37,087 nucleotides of DNA from Ruminococcus sp. (GTDB taxonomy: Bacteria > Bacillota > Clostridia > Oscillospirales > Acutalibacteraceae), in assembly GCA_022511005.1 (NCBI GenBank), contig JAFLSJ010000008.1:1-37087 (forward strand), in the 5' to 3' direction. Shown here one piece after another: positions 1 to 6,337 of this stretch (position 1 is its first letter; the number at the start of each line of letters is the position of its first letter). A program made the translations under genes and the position numbers. The notes below the pieces were generated by a model that worked only from the letters and a program-made list of their open reading frames with translations, had not been told where the DNA came from and did not search any database.

Positions 1-71
1 AAGTCTTAACAATATTATAGGATAATTCTGCCTCTGTGTCAATTTAAAAATTGAATACGGAGGTTTATTTT

Positions 72-1223
72 ATGAAAAAGCGAACTGACGGACGATACCA
101 AAAAAATGTTTATATTGGTATCGGAGAAAACGGAAAGAAGAAGTATAAATCTGTTTTTGGAAAAACACAAAAGGAAGTAAATCAAAAAGTAGCCGAATTA
201 AAAATAAAACTTAATAAGGGTATTGATGTTTCATCTGAAAATGATACTTTTGGTGATTGGATAAACCGATGGAAAACTTATAAAAAAGAACTTGTGAGCG
301 AAAATCAATATTATAATTACAATACATATTTAAAACACTTTGAAAGTTTATTTGATATCAAGATATCAAAACTTCAAGTATCGGATTTTCAATTAATAAT
401 TAATCAGCTTGCAAAGAAAAATCCTACAACTAATAATCCCACTTCAAAAAAGACACTTAGAGAATTAAAAATAACAGCAGGACAAGTTTTTAAATTTGCA
501 ATCAAAAACAGAGCTATAGACTTTAACCCTCTTGAATATGTTGAAATTCCAAAGGACTCCCCAAAACAAGAACGCAGAGCATTAACAAGAGAAGAACAGC
601 AATGGATTATTGATACGCCTGGAAGAGCTCAACTCCCTGCAATGATTATGATGCTTGCAGGATTAAGGCTCGGTGAGTGTCTTGCTTTACAATGGTGTGA
701 TATTGATTTAGATAATGCAACTATTGACATTAATAAAACAATGAAAATGACGGGTAATCACTCCGAAATTAAACCGGGTGCAAAAACTAAAGCAGGAATA
801 AGAATTGTTGATATACCTCAAATATTAGTTGATTTCCTAAAAAATCAACCTCCACACAGTACATTTGATTATTTAATCACAAATAAACAGGGAGGTTTTA
901 TAACAAAATCTTCATGGAAAAATATGTGGCGTAGTTATTTAAACGATTTGAACTTAAAATATGGAGATTTCTCTAATTATATTAATAAACCTAAAAGTAA
1001 ATTTCAGCCCGGAGGGGTACCTTTTGTAATTGAACCATTCACTGCTCATTATTTAAGACATACCCACGCAACTAACTTATTTAAAGCAGGATATGATGTT
1101 TTATACATACAAAAACAATTAGGCCATACCAAACCTGAAACTACATTAAACATTTATACACATTTAGTAAAAGATATAAAAAAGGAAAGCCAAAGCAAAC
1201 TGGATAAATATTTAGCAGGTTAA
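72..1223 (+). CDS. int: Tyrosine recombinase (phage/ICE-type integrase)
   Basis: Site-specific recombinase expected to integrate and excise the element whose right end lies here. The 383-residue protein has a short basic N-terminal region with KKRTDG and GKKKYKSVFGKTQKE, typical of the arm-binding domain of Tn916/lambda-type integrases, then a core-binding helical domain (about 55-165) and the catalytic domain. Catalytic residues are visible: Arg in AGLRLGE, Lys in TKAGIR, His-x-x-Arg in HYLRHTHAT, His in LGHTKPETT and the nucleophile Tyr in IYTHL near the C-terminus. The start is the ATG at 72, eight bases after GGAGG; an upstream in-frame TTG at 51 overlaps that ribosome binding site and is unlikely. 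The gene ends about 75 bases before a tRNA 3' fragment, the usual arrangement for a tRNA-targeting element. It looks intact. The family is clear; the exact subfamily is not. Confidence 0.93.
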   Translation: MKKRTDGRYQKNVYIGIGENGKKKYKSVFGKTQKEVNQKVAELKIKLNKGIDVSSENDTFGDWINRWKTYKKELVSENQYYNYNTYLKHFESLFDIKISKLQVSDFQLIINQLAKKNPTTNNPTSKKTLRELKITAGQVFKFAIKNRAIDFNPLEYVEIPKDSPKQERRALTREEQQWIIDTPGRAQLPAMIMMLAGLRLGECLALQWCDIDLDNATIDINKTMKMTGNHSEIKPGAKTKAGIRIVDIPQILVDFLKNQPPHSTFDYLITNKQGGFITKSSWKNMWRSYLNDLNLKYGDFSNYINKPKSKFQPGGVPFVIEPFTAHYLRHTHATNLFKAGYDVLYIQKQLGHTKPETTLNIYTHLVKDIKKESQSKLDKYLAG

Positions 1224-1226
1224 ATA

Positions 1227-1246
1227 TTAGTCAAAGGTTAGTCAAA
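1227..1246 (+). repeat. Two TTAGTCAAA direct repeats, candidate integrase arm sites
   Basis: TTAGTCAAA occurs at 1227-1235 and again at 1238-1246, an 11-base period (one helical turn), just after the integrase stop codon and about 55 bases inside the tRNA-derived junction. Short direct repeats at this distance are what arm-type binding sites of lambda/Tn916-like integrases look like. The function is inferred from position only. Confidence 0.4.
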
Positions 1247-1297
1247 TGCTTTGCAAAATCCGCATAAAATCTATATGTTTAGCCATTTTTTATTTAG

Positions 1298-1343
1298 GCT
1301 ACGAACCAGTAGGTCGGGGGTTCGAGTCCCTTTCAGCGCGCCA
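1298..1343 (+). other. attR: 3' half of a tRNA gene, probably tRNA-Arg(ACG)
   Basis: From about 1299 the sequence reads as the 3' half of a tRNA: anticodon loop CTACGAA (1299-1305), 3' anticodon stem CCAGT, variable loop AGGTC, T stem GGGGG, T loop TTCGAGT (1321-1327), T stem CCCTT, acceptor strand TCAGCGC, discriminator G and encoded CCA (1341-1343). The 5' half is missing: upstream bases do not form the partner anticodon stem, D arm or acceptor strand. This is what remains where a tRNA-targeting element has integrated; the intact tRNA should lie at the other end of the element, outside the window. The anticodon is read as ACG because U33 and a 7-base loop fit, and the GCGC acceptor end agrees with tRNA-Arg, but identity is less certain than the att interpretation. 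Confidence 0.8.
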
Positions 1344-1383
1344 AACAAAAAGACAGGACTTTTTGTCCTGTCTTTTTGTTTTT
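1343..1383 (+). terminator. Terminator of the disrupted tRNA gene
   Basis: Directly after the CCA end is a perfect stem of up to 17 bp, with GACAGGAC pairing to GTCCTGTC around a TTTTT loop and outer A/T pairs giving a T-rich 3' arm. It is a strong rho-independent terminator and, being nearly symmetrical, could work in both directions, shielding the integrated element from the chromosome. Confidence 0.85.
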
Positions 1384-1396
1384 GATTTAAAGATTT

Positions 1397-1410
1397 GAAA
1401 GGGACTCGAA
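1397..1410 (-). repeat. Inverted 14-base copy of the tRNA T-arm
   Basis: GAAAGGGACTCGAA is the exact reverse complement of TTCGAGTCCCTTTC in the tRNA fragment (1321-1334). The two copies flank the terminator hairpin. Nothing else tRNA-like is next to the inverted copy. Confidence 0.6.
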
Positions 1411-1543
1411 TGATCGTTAATAAAATGTCACAGTTAGATAGTTAATTTTTGCTCAAATAATAATTATTTTTAAATTATTGACATTTTAGACATTTTAAGT
1501 ATTATTTAATTAAAGATAATAGTTTAAGCTAAGAAAGATATGC
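1411..1543. other. AT-rich noncoding stretch
   Basis: Between the att junction and the lipoprotein promoter I see no credible gene on either strand and no strong hairpin. A reverse-strand open frame crossing 1524-2006 is low-complexity antisense of the lipoprotein repeats. Confidence 0.6.
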
Positions 1544-1549
1544 TATAAT
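1541..1549 (+). promoter_or_regulatory. Extended -10 promoter of the lipoprotein gene
   Basis: TGCTATAAT is a perfect extended -10 box (TGnTATAAT). No good -35 box is seen, which is tolerated with TGn. Transcription would begin near 1553-1557, placing the CTGCGAA hairpin at the very 5' end of the transcript. Confidence 0.65.
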
Positions 1550-1552
1550 CAT

Positions 1553-1625
1553 CTGTTACTGCGAATAACAGTATTTTAAAAGAATTGGTGTAGGATTTTT
1601 CACTCCTTATTTTTAATATAAGGAG
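1553..1625 (+). promoter_or_regulatory. Structured 5' UTR, CTGCGAA-hairpin element copy A
   Basis: A 6-bp hairpin, CTGTTA/TAACAG, presents the 7-base loop CTGCGAA (1553-1571). It is followed by AAAAGAATTGGTGT, nine bases, then CACTCCT. The same arrangement, with different stem bases but the same loop and tail, follows the gene at 2274-2336. The CACTCCT part can pair weakly with GGTGT upstream or, as CTCCTTAT (1603-1610), perfectly with ATAAGGAG (1618-1625), which contains the ribosome binding site. This is the layout of a translational switch. I do not recognise it as a known riboswitch class; the regulatory role is inferred. Confidence 0.45.
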
Positions 1626-1632
1626 AATTATT

Positions 1633-2262
1633 ATGAAAAATACCAAAAAACCTAACGATATTAAAATCTTAGCAATAACCTTTTTACTTATTCTTACAAT
1701 AACATCAAGTATTTTAATTGGCGGATGTAGTCGATCCGGTTTTAATAATTTAGAAACAACTGCTGAAACAAGCCAAAGCACTACTGTGACAGAGGTTGTA
1801 ACTGAAGCCCCAACAACTGAAGAACCTACAACCGAAGAAATTACTGATGACATTACTGAAGAACCAACAACGGAAAAACAAACCGAGAAACCGACTGAAA
1901 AGCCGACTGAGAAGTTAACAGAGAAACCAACTGAGAAAGCAACTAAAAAACCAACAGAAAAACCTACTGACCCTCCTACCGATCCGCCAAGGGATTTAGA
2001 AGTCATTTATGTTTCAAGTCCTGTATCTCCCGGCGAGTATGCTGACATAACAGTTCAGGGCGAGCCAAATACCGACTATTCAATAACAGTTTATTACAAA
2101 AGCGGTCCAAGTACAGCTAAAGGCTTGTATACAAAAACATCGGATAGTAATGGAAATGTTAGTTGGGAATGGAAAGTAGGAACCAGAACAAGCTCAGGCA
2201 CATATAGGATTAGTATTTCCGGTGGTGGACAAAGCATCTCAACCACGTTTACTGTTTTGTAA
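1633..2262 (+). CDS. Secreted lipoprotein with PT-repeat linker and Ig-like C-terminal domain
   Basis: Function unknown. The 209-residue product has a lipoprotein signal peptide: basic start, hydrophobic stretch 11-29, and a lipobox ending IGG-Cys32, so it should be lipid-anchored on the outer face of the membrane. Residues about 45-118 are a low-complexity linker rich in Thr, Glu, Pro and Lys, with repeated TEKP and TEEPT units, as in wall-spanning spacers. Residues about 120-209 look like a compact beta-sandwich (Ig/Big-like) with alternating hydrophobic strands and a motif WEWKVG. AAGGAG at 1620-1625 precedes the ATG. It stands alone, flanked on both sides by the same hairpin element, just right of the integrated element. 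Similar linker-plus-Ig lipoproteins are common in gut Clostridia; a role in adhesion or carbohydrate contact is only a guess. Confidence 0.82.
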   Translation: MKNTKKPNDIKILAITFLLILTITSSILIGGCSRSGFNNLETTAETSQSTTVTEVVTEAPTTEEPTTEEITDDITEEPTTEKQTEKPTEKPTEKLTEKPTEKATKKPTEKPTDPPTDPPRDLEVIYVSSPVSPGEYADITVQGEPNTDYSITVYYKSGPSTAKGLYTKTSDSNGNVSWEWKVGTRTSSGTYRISISGGGQSISTTFTVL

Positions 2263-2273
2263 TCATAAAAAAT

Positions 2274-2336
2274 ACCGTCCACTACTGCGAATAGCGGACG
2301 GTAAAAAAGAACTGGCGTGAATAATATTCACCCCTC
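2274..2336 (+). other. CTGCGAA-hairpin element, copy B (3' side of the lipoprotein gene)
   Basis: ACCGTCC and GGACGGT pair around an inner CTA/TAG stem that presents the same 7-base loop CTGCGAA (2285-2291) as copy A. The tail AAAAGAACTGGCGT, ten bases and CACCCCT match copy A in all but pyrimidine swaps, and here GTGAAT/ATTCAC forms a clean second hairpin. Stem bases differ from copy A but pairing is kept, so structure rather than sequence is conserved. No T-tract follows the first hairpin, so it is not an ordinary terminator. Start lies 12 bases after the lipoprotein stop. Confidence 0.5.
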
Positions 2337-2525
2337 AAATACTATAATACATTATTTATCAGAAATTGTCAAACTTTGAAAAAACTTTGTTTATGAAAAT
2401 GGGACTCCTGTATTCATACATCATTTAATGATGCTAAATAAATTCCGTAAATAGCTGTAAGTTTATTTATACGCTTTTTATGACTGTTGTATGTTGTTTT
2501 ATCTTAATCATAATGACCCCAAAAC
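2337..2525. other. AT-rich noncoding stretch
   Basis: No gene is seen. It holds a TATAAT at 2342-2347 without a convincing -35 box and only a short dyad CATCATT/AATGATG near 2420-2435. Confidence 0.5.
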
Positions 2526-2560
2526 CCTCCCATAAAAATTAAATAATGGGAGGTATTTTT
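2526..2560 (+). terminator. Rho-independent terminator upstream of proBA
   Basis: CCTCCCAT (2526-2533) pairs with ATGGGAGG (2546-2553), followed by TATTTTT. It lies about 265 bases after the lipoprotein stop and 70 bases before the proB promoter, so it would insulate proBA from upstream transcription. Confidence 0.75.
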
Positions 2561-2623
2561 CTGCCCCATTAACTATTTTTTCTGCTTTATATACTAACAA
2601 AATACAAATCGTCTATTTAGATA

Positions 2624-2652
2624 TTCACATTTTTCATATTATGTGTTATACT
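2624..2652 (+). promoter_or_regulatory. Sigma-A promoter of proBA
   Basis: TTCACA (2624-2629), exactly 17 bases, then TATACT (2647-2652) with an extended TG at 2644-2645. Transcription should start about 2659, giving a leader of roughly 30 bases with no room for an attenuator. Confidence 0.7.
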
Positions 2653-2687
2653 GTATAAGTATATTTATCTTAGAATGAAGTGATTAA

Positions 2688-3473
2688 ATGGCAGATAATA
2701 AAATCGTTGTTAAGGTCGGTACCTCTACCCTGACTTATGAAAACGGAAAAATAAATTACAGAAGAATTGAAAACCTTTGCAAGGTACTTGCTGATTTACA
2801 AAATCAAGGCAACAAAATTGTGCTTGTTTCTTCGGGTGCTATAGGAATCGGCGTAGGTAAGTTGGGATTAAAGGCTCGTCCTGCCGAAACCAAAGAAAAA
2901 CAGGCATTGGCGGCAATCGGTCAATGTGAGCTTATGTTTATGTATGACAAAATATTCGGAGAATACAACCACACGGTGGCACAAATTCTCCTTACAAAAT
3001 ACGATGTTGAAACTGTGCAGAAGCGCCAGAATATACTTAATTCAATGGAAACCCTTTTTGATATGGATATTATTCCTATTATCAACGAAAACGACACCGT
3101 TGCAATTGACGAGCTTGAAGGTGCAAATATCGGCGACAACGATATGCTTTCCGCAATTGTTGCAAAGCTTATTTCTGCTGATAAGCTAATTATTTTAACG
3201 GATATTGACGGTCTTTACGATAAAAACCCTAAAACCTGTCCCGACGCTAAAAAATTTGATGTGGTTGAAGAAATTACAGATGAAATCCTGTCAATGGCAA
3301 AAGGCACAGGCTCAAACCGTGGAACAGGCGGAATGATAACAAAACTTTCTGCCGCTTCATACGCAAATGAGGCAGGAATTGACTGTTATGTCGTAAACGG
3401 CGAAGATCCATCTGTTTTATACGATATTACAGAGGGAAATAACAAAGGTACATTATTTAAAAGTAAGGTGTAA
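2688..3473 (+). CDS. proB: Glutamate 5-kinase (short form, no PUA domain)
   Basis: Phosphorylates L-glutamate to glutamate 5-phosphate with ATP, the first and usually feedback-controlled step of proline synthesis in the cytoplasm. Family signatures of the amino-acid kinase fold are present: VVKVGTSTL at the N-terminus, LVSSGAIGIG near residue 50, NENDTVA, DIDGLYDKNP and GTGGMITKLSAA. At 261 residues it is the kinase domain alone; the C-terminal PUA domain of the E. coli-type enzyme (about 367 residues) is absent, as in many Firmicutes. The ATG is preceded by a weak GAAGTG. The next gene, proA, begins three bases after the stop, so the two are an operon and the labile phosphate product can be passed on. 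Confidence 0.96.
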   Translation: MADNKIVVKVGTSTLTYENGKINYRRIENLCKVLADLQNQGNKIVLVSSGAIGIGVGKLGLKARPAETKEKQALAAIGQCELMFMYDKIFGEYNHTVAQILLTKYDVETVQKRQNILNSMETLFDMDIIPIINENDTVAIDELEGANIGDNDMLSAIVAKLISADKLIILTDIDGLYDKNPKTCPDAKKFDVVEEITDEILSMAKGTGSNRGTGGMITKLSAASYANEAGIDCYVVNGEDPSVLYDITEGNNKGTLFKSKV

Positions 3474-3476
3474 AAT

Positions 3477-4721
3477 ATGACTGTTATTGAAAATATGGGC
3501 AAAAATGCAAAGGAAGCCGCAAGAGTTTTAGCGGTTGCCGGTGCATTAAAAAACAAAGCTTTGCTGGCTATTGCAGACGCTTTAATTGAAAACACCGATA
3601 AAATTGTAAAAGCTAATGATATAGATTTGGAAAACGGTAAAAACTCAGGCTTAACCGCTTCGCTTCTTGACAGATTAAAGCTTGGCAGTGACAGAATCAA
3701 ATCCATGGCTGAGGGAGTAAGAAAGGTTGCCTCTATTGCGGACCCTGTTGGAACTGTAGTAAGCGGTTATAAAACCGACAATGGAATGGAAATTACAAAA
3801 GTAAAGGTGCCTATGGGCGTTATCGGAATTATTTATGAGGCACGTCCAAATGTAACCGCAGACGCCGCCGCCCTTTGTTTAAAGGCAGGAAATGCAGTTA
3901 TTTTAAGAGGCGGTAAAGAAGCGATCAACTCAAACAAAGCAATTGCCGAGATTATGCGAAATGCAGTGGAGCAGGCAGGGCTTCCCAAAAACAGTATTCA
4001 GTTAATTGAAGATACAACACGGCAAAGTTCAATTGAGCTTATGAACCTAACCGACTATCTTGATGTATTAATCCCAAGAGGCGGAGCAGGTCTTATTAAA
4101 GCAGTTGTAGAAAATGCAAAAGTTCCTGTTATTGAAACAGGCGTAGGCAACTGCCACGTTTATGTTGACGAAAGTGCAAACCTTGAAATGGCGGCTGATA
4201 TTATTTACAACGCAAAAACATCCCGCCCGTCAGTTTGCAACGCCATTGAAACAATCCTTATCAACAAAAATATTGCAAAAGAAGCCTTACCTAAAATTAA
4301 GGCAAGGCTTGATGATAAAAATGTAGAAATCAGAGGCTGTGAAATAACAAGAGAAATCCTCGGCAGCGACATTATCCCTGCAAATGATGAAGATTACAAA
4401 ACAGAATTTCTTGATTATATAATCGCCTGTAAAGTTGTTGAAAGTATTGACAGCGCCATTGAGCATATTTCAAAATACAGCAGCGGTCACAGCGAATGTA
4501 TTGTTACGGAAAATTATGATAACGCAAATAAATTCACATCTGCCGTTGACTCGGCCGCAGTATATGTAAATGCTTCAACAAGATTTACCGACGGCGGAGA
4601 ATTCGGACTTGGTGCCGAAATAGGAATTTCTACTCAAAAGCTCCACGCAAGAGGACCAATGGGAGTTAATGAGCTTACCAGCACAAAGTTCATTATCAGA
4701 GGAAACGGACAAATCAGATAA
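3477..4721 (+). CDS. proA: Glutamate-5-semialdehyde dehydrogenase (gamma-glutamyl phosphate reductase)
   Basis: NADPH-dependent reduction of glutamate 5-phosphate to glutamate 5-semialdehyde, the second step of proline synthesis. The 414-residue length is standard. Visible family motifs are YEARPNVT (about 120-127), ILRGGKEA (142-149), VLIPRGGAGLI (197-207) and the active-site segment TSRPSVCNAIET, with the catalytic Cys at 254; the C-terminal region GGEFGLGAEIGIST is also characteristic. It follows proB with a three-base gap in the same operon. Its last eight bases overlap the 3' end of the convergent gene at 4714-5097, so no terminator lies between them. A proC gene is not in the window. 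Confidence 0.97.
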   Translation: MTVIENMGKNAKEAARVLAVAGALKNKALLAIADALIENTDKIVKANDIDLENGKNSGLTASLLDRLKLGSDRIKSMAEGVRKVASIADPVGTVVSGYKTDNGMEITKVKVPMGVIGIIYEARPNVTADAAALCLKAGNAVILRGGKEAINSNKAIAEIMRNAVEQAGLPKNSIQLIEDTTRQSSIELMNLTDYLDVLIPRGGAGLIKAVVENAKVPVIETGVGNCHVYVDESANLEMAADIIYNAKTSRPSVCNAIETILINKNIAKEALPKIKARLDDKNVEIRGCEITREILGSDIIPANDEDYKTEFLDYIIACKVVESIDSAIEHISKYSSGHSECIVTENYDNANKFTSAVDSAAVYVNASTRFTDGGEFGLGAEIGISTQKLHARGPMGVNELTSTKFIIRGNGQIR

Positions 4722-5097
4722 GCAGATAAATAAGTGCCAAAAGCAGATTTTGATTTGACCCATCTCCTGCAAGAAGAACAATAAGCAGAAGTATTAAATT
4801 TTGCTCTTTGTCCTTCAGCAAAATATCTATAGGACCTTTATTATGACCTGTTATATTCTGATTTGATACTGCACTTGGAATTTCAATATGTGGGGGAATT
4901 TTAGTTTCTTCCATATGCTCCTCTTTGTTTTCACAAGGTTCAGGTACATTTTGTGTCCTTTGAGGTTCAGCTACATTCTGTGTTTTTTGAGGCTTAGGCA
5001 CATTGGGAGTTCGTTGAGCTCTGCTTTGATTAATTCTTGCCTGCATAGCCTGAACACGTCTCATTGCTTCTTGCTGCATAGGGTCTATTGTGGGCAT
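4714..5097 (-). CDS. Unknown small protein with hydrophobic leucine-rich C-terminus
   Basis: Function not recognised. The 127-residue protein has a Gln/Arg-rich helical start (MQQEAMRRVQAMQARINQSR), a Pro/Thr/Gln-rich middle with the repeat PxPQxTQNV three times (about 33-60), and a C-terminal segment DILLKDKEQNLILLLIVLL followed by GDGSNQNLLLALIYLLI, two short hydrophobic stretches around an acidic loop that could bind membrane or a partner. AGGAGG overlaps the stop codon of the upstream gene and lies six bases before this ATG, indicating translational coupling. It is the last gene of a three-gene minus-strand operon (5727 to 4714) and overlaps proA by eight bases tail to tail. A link to sporulation is conceivable but unproven. 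Confidence 0.7.
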   Translation of the reverse strand: MPTIDPMQQEAMRRVQAMQARINQSRAQRTPNVPKPQKTQNVAEPQRTQNVPEPCENKEEHMEETKIPPHIEIPSAVSNQNITGHNKGPIDILLKDKEQNLILLLIVLLAGDGSNQNLLLALIYLLI

Positions 5098-5107
5098 AGC
5101 TTACCTC

Positions 5108-5473
5108 CTAAAACAACCCGCCGTTTTTTAACAGCGGCAGAACTTTCATAAATTGGAGCATTCTTTTTGCGTCATCAAGTTTTCTTCTTTTATCTTCGCT
5201 TAAAAACGGACGCAGTGCCATTAAAAGCTGAGTAGTTTCATCTTCCTGTTTTACCATATTTAAAATGGGCATTATTCTTGTAATGCTTGAAAGTGTGTCA
5301 TTTCCTAAAAGTGAGGTCATATCATTTTGAGGTACTTCAGGCAGCTTCGGCTTATCTTCAGGAGCGTTAAAACTATTATTGGTAAGTCCCAGCTGTTCTC
5401 CGAGACTTTGAACCTGCTTAAGTGCCTCAGGGTCAGACATTATCTGACTTATTGCATTTTGTAAATCGTCCAT
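5108..5473 (-). CDS. Unknown small helical protein, middle gene of a three-gene cluster
   Basis: Function not recognised. The 121-residue protein is predicted helical and soluble. Its N-terminus, QIMSDPEALKQVQSLGEQLG, resembles the segment NILNDPETTKKLLQ of the next gene upstream, so the two share a small helical motif. The C-terminal half has TQLLMALRPFLSEDKRRKLD and MLQFMKVLPLLKNGGLF, again Leu/Met-rich with a Gly-Gly tail. The start ATG lies two bases after the stop of the 83-residue gene with only a weak Shine-Dalgarno, so translation is probably coupled. No signal peptide or transmembrane helix is clear. The conserved-looking arrangement argues for one complex. Confidence 0.72.
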   Translation of the reverse strand: MDDLQNAISQIMSDPEALKQVQSLGEQLGLTNNSFNAPEDKPKLPEVPQNDMTSLLGNDTLSSITRIMPILNMVKQEDETTQLLMALRPFLSEDKRRKLDDAKRMLQFMKVLPLLKNGGLF

Positions 5474-5475
5474 AA

Positions 5476-5727
5476 TTACTTATTATTCTTATCCCCGAAC
5501 TTTTTAATTAAAGCCTGTGCCTGTGGAGTTTGCAAAAGCTTTTTGGTAGTTTCGGGATCATTTAAAATATTTTTTATTTTGTTTGCCTGCTGTGGGTCTA
5601 ACCCTTTTAAAATGTTATCTACTTCACTTTTACTTGGTACAACTGACGCTTGTTTTGGATTTTTATTAAACTTTTGAGTTAAATTATTTACAATTCTGTT
5701 AATCTGATCTTGATTACTGTTATTCAT
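5476..5727 (-). CDS. Unknown 83-residue Asn/Gln-rich protein, first gene of the cluster
   Basis: Function not recognised. A small soluble helical protein rich in Asn, Gln and Lys, with the segment ILKGLDPQQANKIKNILNDP and then PQAQALIKKFGDKNNK at the C-terminus. The repeated Pro-bounded helices recall STI1-type helical repeats, but the resemblance is weak. GAGGTG precedes the ATG at good spacing. It is divergent from the phosphodiesterase gene at 5787, with about 60 bases of AT-rich promoter DNA between. Confidence 0.7.
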   Translation of the reverse strand: MNNSNQDQINRIVNNLTQKFNKNPKQASVVPSKSEVDNILKGLDPQQANKIKNILNDPETTKKLLQTPQAQALIKKFGDKNNK

Positions 5728-5786
5728 AAATAAACACCTCGTTTAATACTATGCAGATATTATAAATTATATGAAAGGTTATTTAT

Positions 5787-6254
5787 ATGAGAATTCTTGT
5801 TGTTTCTGATACCCACGGTGATTTATATTCTTTACAAAAGGCTGTAATGCGCCAGCCTACAGCGGAGGTCGTTATTCATTGCGGGGACGGCGAGGAACAA
5901 GCTCAATGGATAAGGGATAACTTCAAAGATAAAATGGTTATATCCGTTAAAGGTAATTGCGACTGGGGCAGCAGCTTAAATGCAATTGAAGAAATAACCT
6001 TAGAGGGCAAAAAAATACTTATTACCCATGGTCATTTATTCAATGCAAAATTAACCCTGCAAAATCTGTATTATGAGGCAAAGGATAAAAAAGCAGATAT
6101 ACTCTGTTTCGGTCATACTCATATTCCAAAAGAAATATATGAAGACGGGATTTATATGTTTAATCCCGGAAGCTGCTGCGGCTACAATGCAACCTACGGT
6201 TATATTGATATTACTCCGCAAGGCATTGTTACCAATATTTTAAAAGTTATGTGA
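5787..6254 (+). CDS. YfcE/MJ0936-type metallophosphoesterase
   Basis: Predicted metal-dependent phosphodiesterase of the small YfcE/MJ0936 family; the physiological substrate is unknown. The 155-residue chain carries the full two-metal motif set in order: VSDTHGD (Asp8, His10), HCGDGEE, VKGNCDW, ITHGHLF and GHTHIP, with the family ending MFNPGSC. There are no membrane segments. In many Firmicutes this gene follows rph and the ITP/XTP pyrophosphatase gene; here it stands alone between the unknown three-gene cluster and holB. GAAAGG lies upstream of the ATG. Confidence 0.88.
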   Translation: MRILVVSDTHGDLYSLQKAVMRQPTAEVVIHCGDGEEQAQWIRDNFKDKMVISVKGNCDWGSSLNAIEEITLEGKKILITHGHLFNAKLTLQNLYYEAKDKKADILCFGHTHIPKEIYEDGIYMFNPGSCCGYNATYGYIDITPQGIVTNILKVM

Positions 6255-6288
6255 AATATTGACTGTGGAATTTTAAACTGAAATATGA

Positions 6289-6294
6289 TAGAAT
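6289..6294 (+). promoter_or_regulatory. Probable promoter of holB-ricT
   Basis: TAGAAT preceded by TGA (extended -10). The -35 region 17-18 bases upstream is weak (around TGGAATT). Confidence 0.4.
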
Positions 6295-6337
6295 ATTATA
6301 AGGGCGTATTTGACAACCATAGCTTGGAGGTGTTTTT

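Noticed and set aside
1298..1343. A complete functional tRNA gene
   Set aside because: Only the 3' half is present; the upstream bases do not pair as acceptor, D or anticodon 5' strands.
1867..1975. CRISPR-like or minisatellite repeat array
   Set aside because: The ACCGAGAAACCGAC-type repeats are codons for TEKP units in a lipoprotein linker, without spacers.
1524..2006. Reverse-strand open frame of 160 codons opposite the lipoprotein gene
   Set aside because: It is Ser/Val/Phe low complexity, the mirror of the Thr/Glu/Pro repeats on the plus strand; no ribosome binding site and no independent support.
2926..3189. Alternative-frame gene inside proB
   Set aside because: Shadow frame fully inside a well-supported proB; no ribosome binding site.
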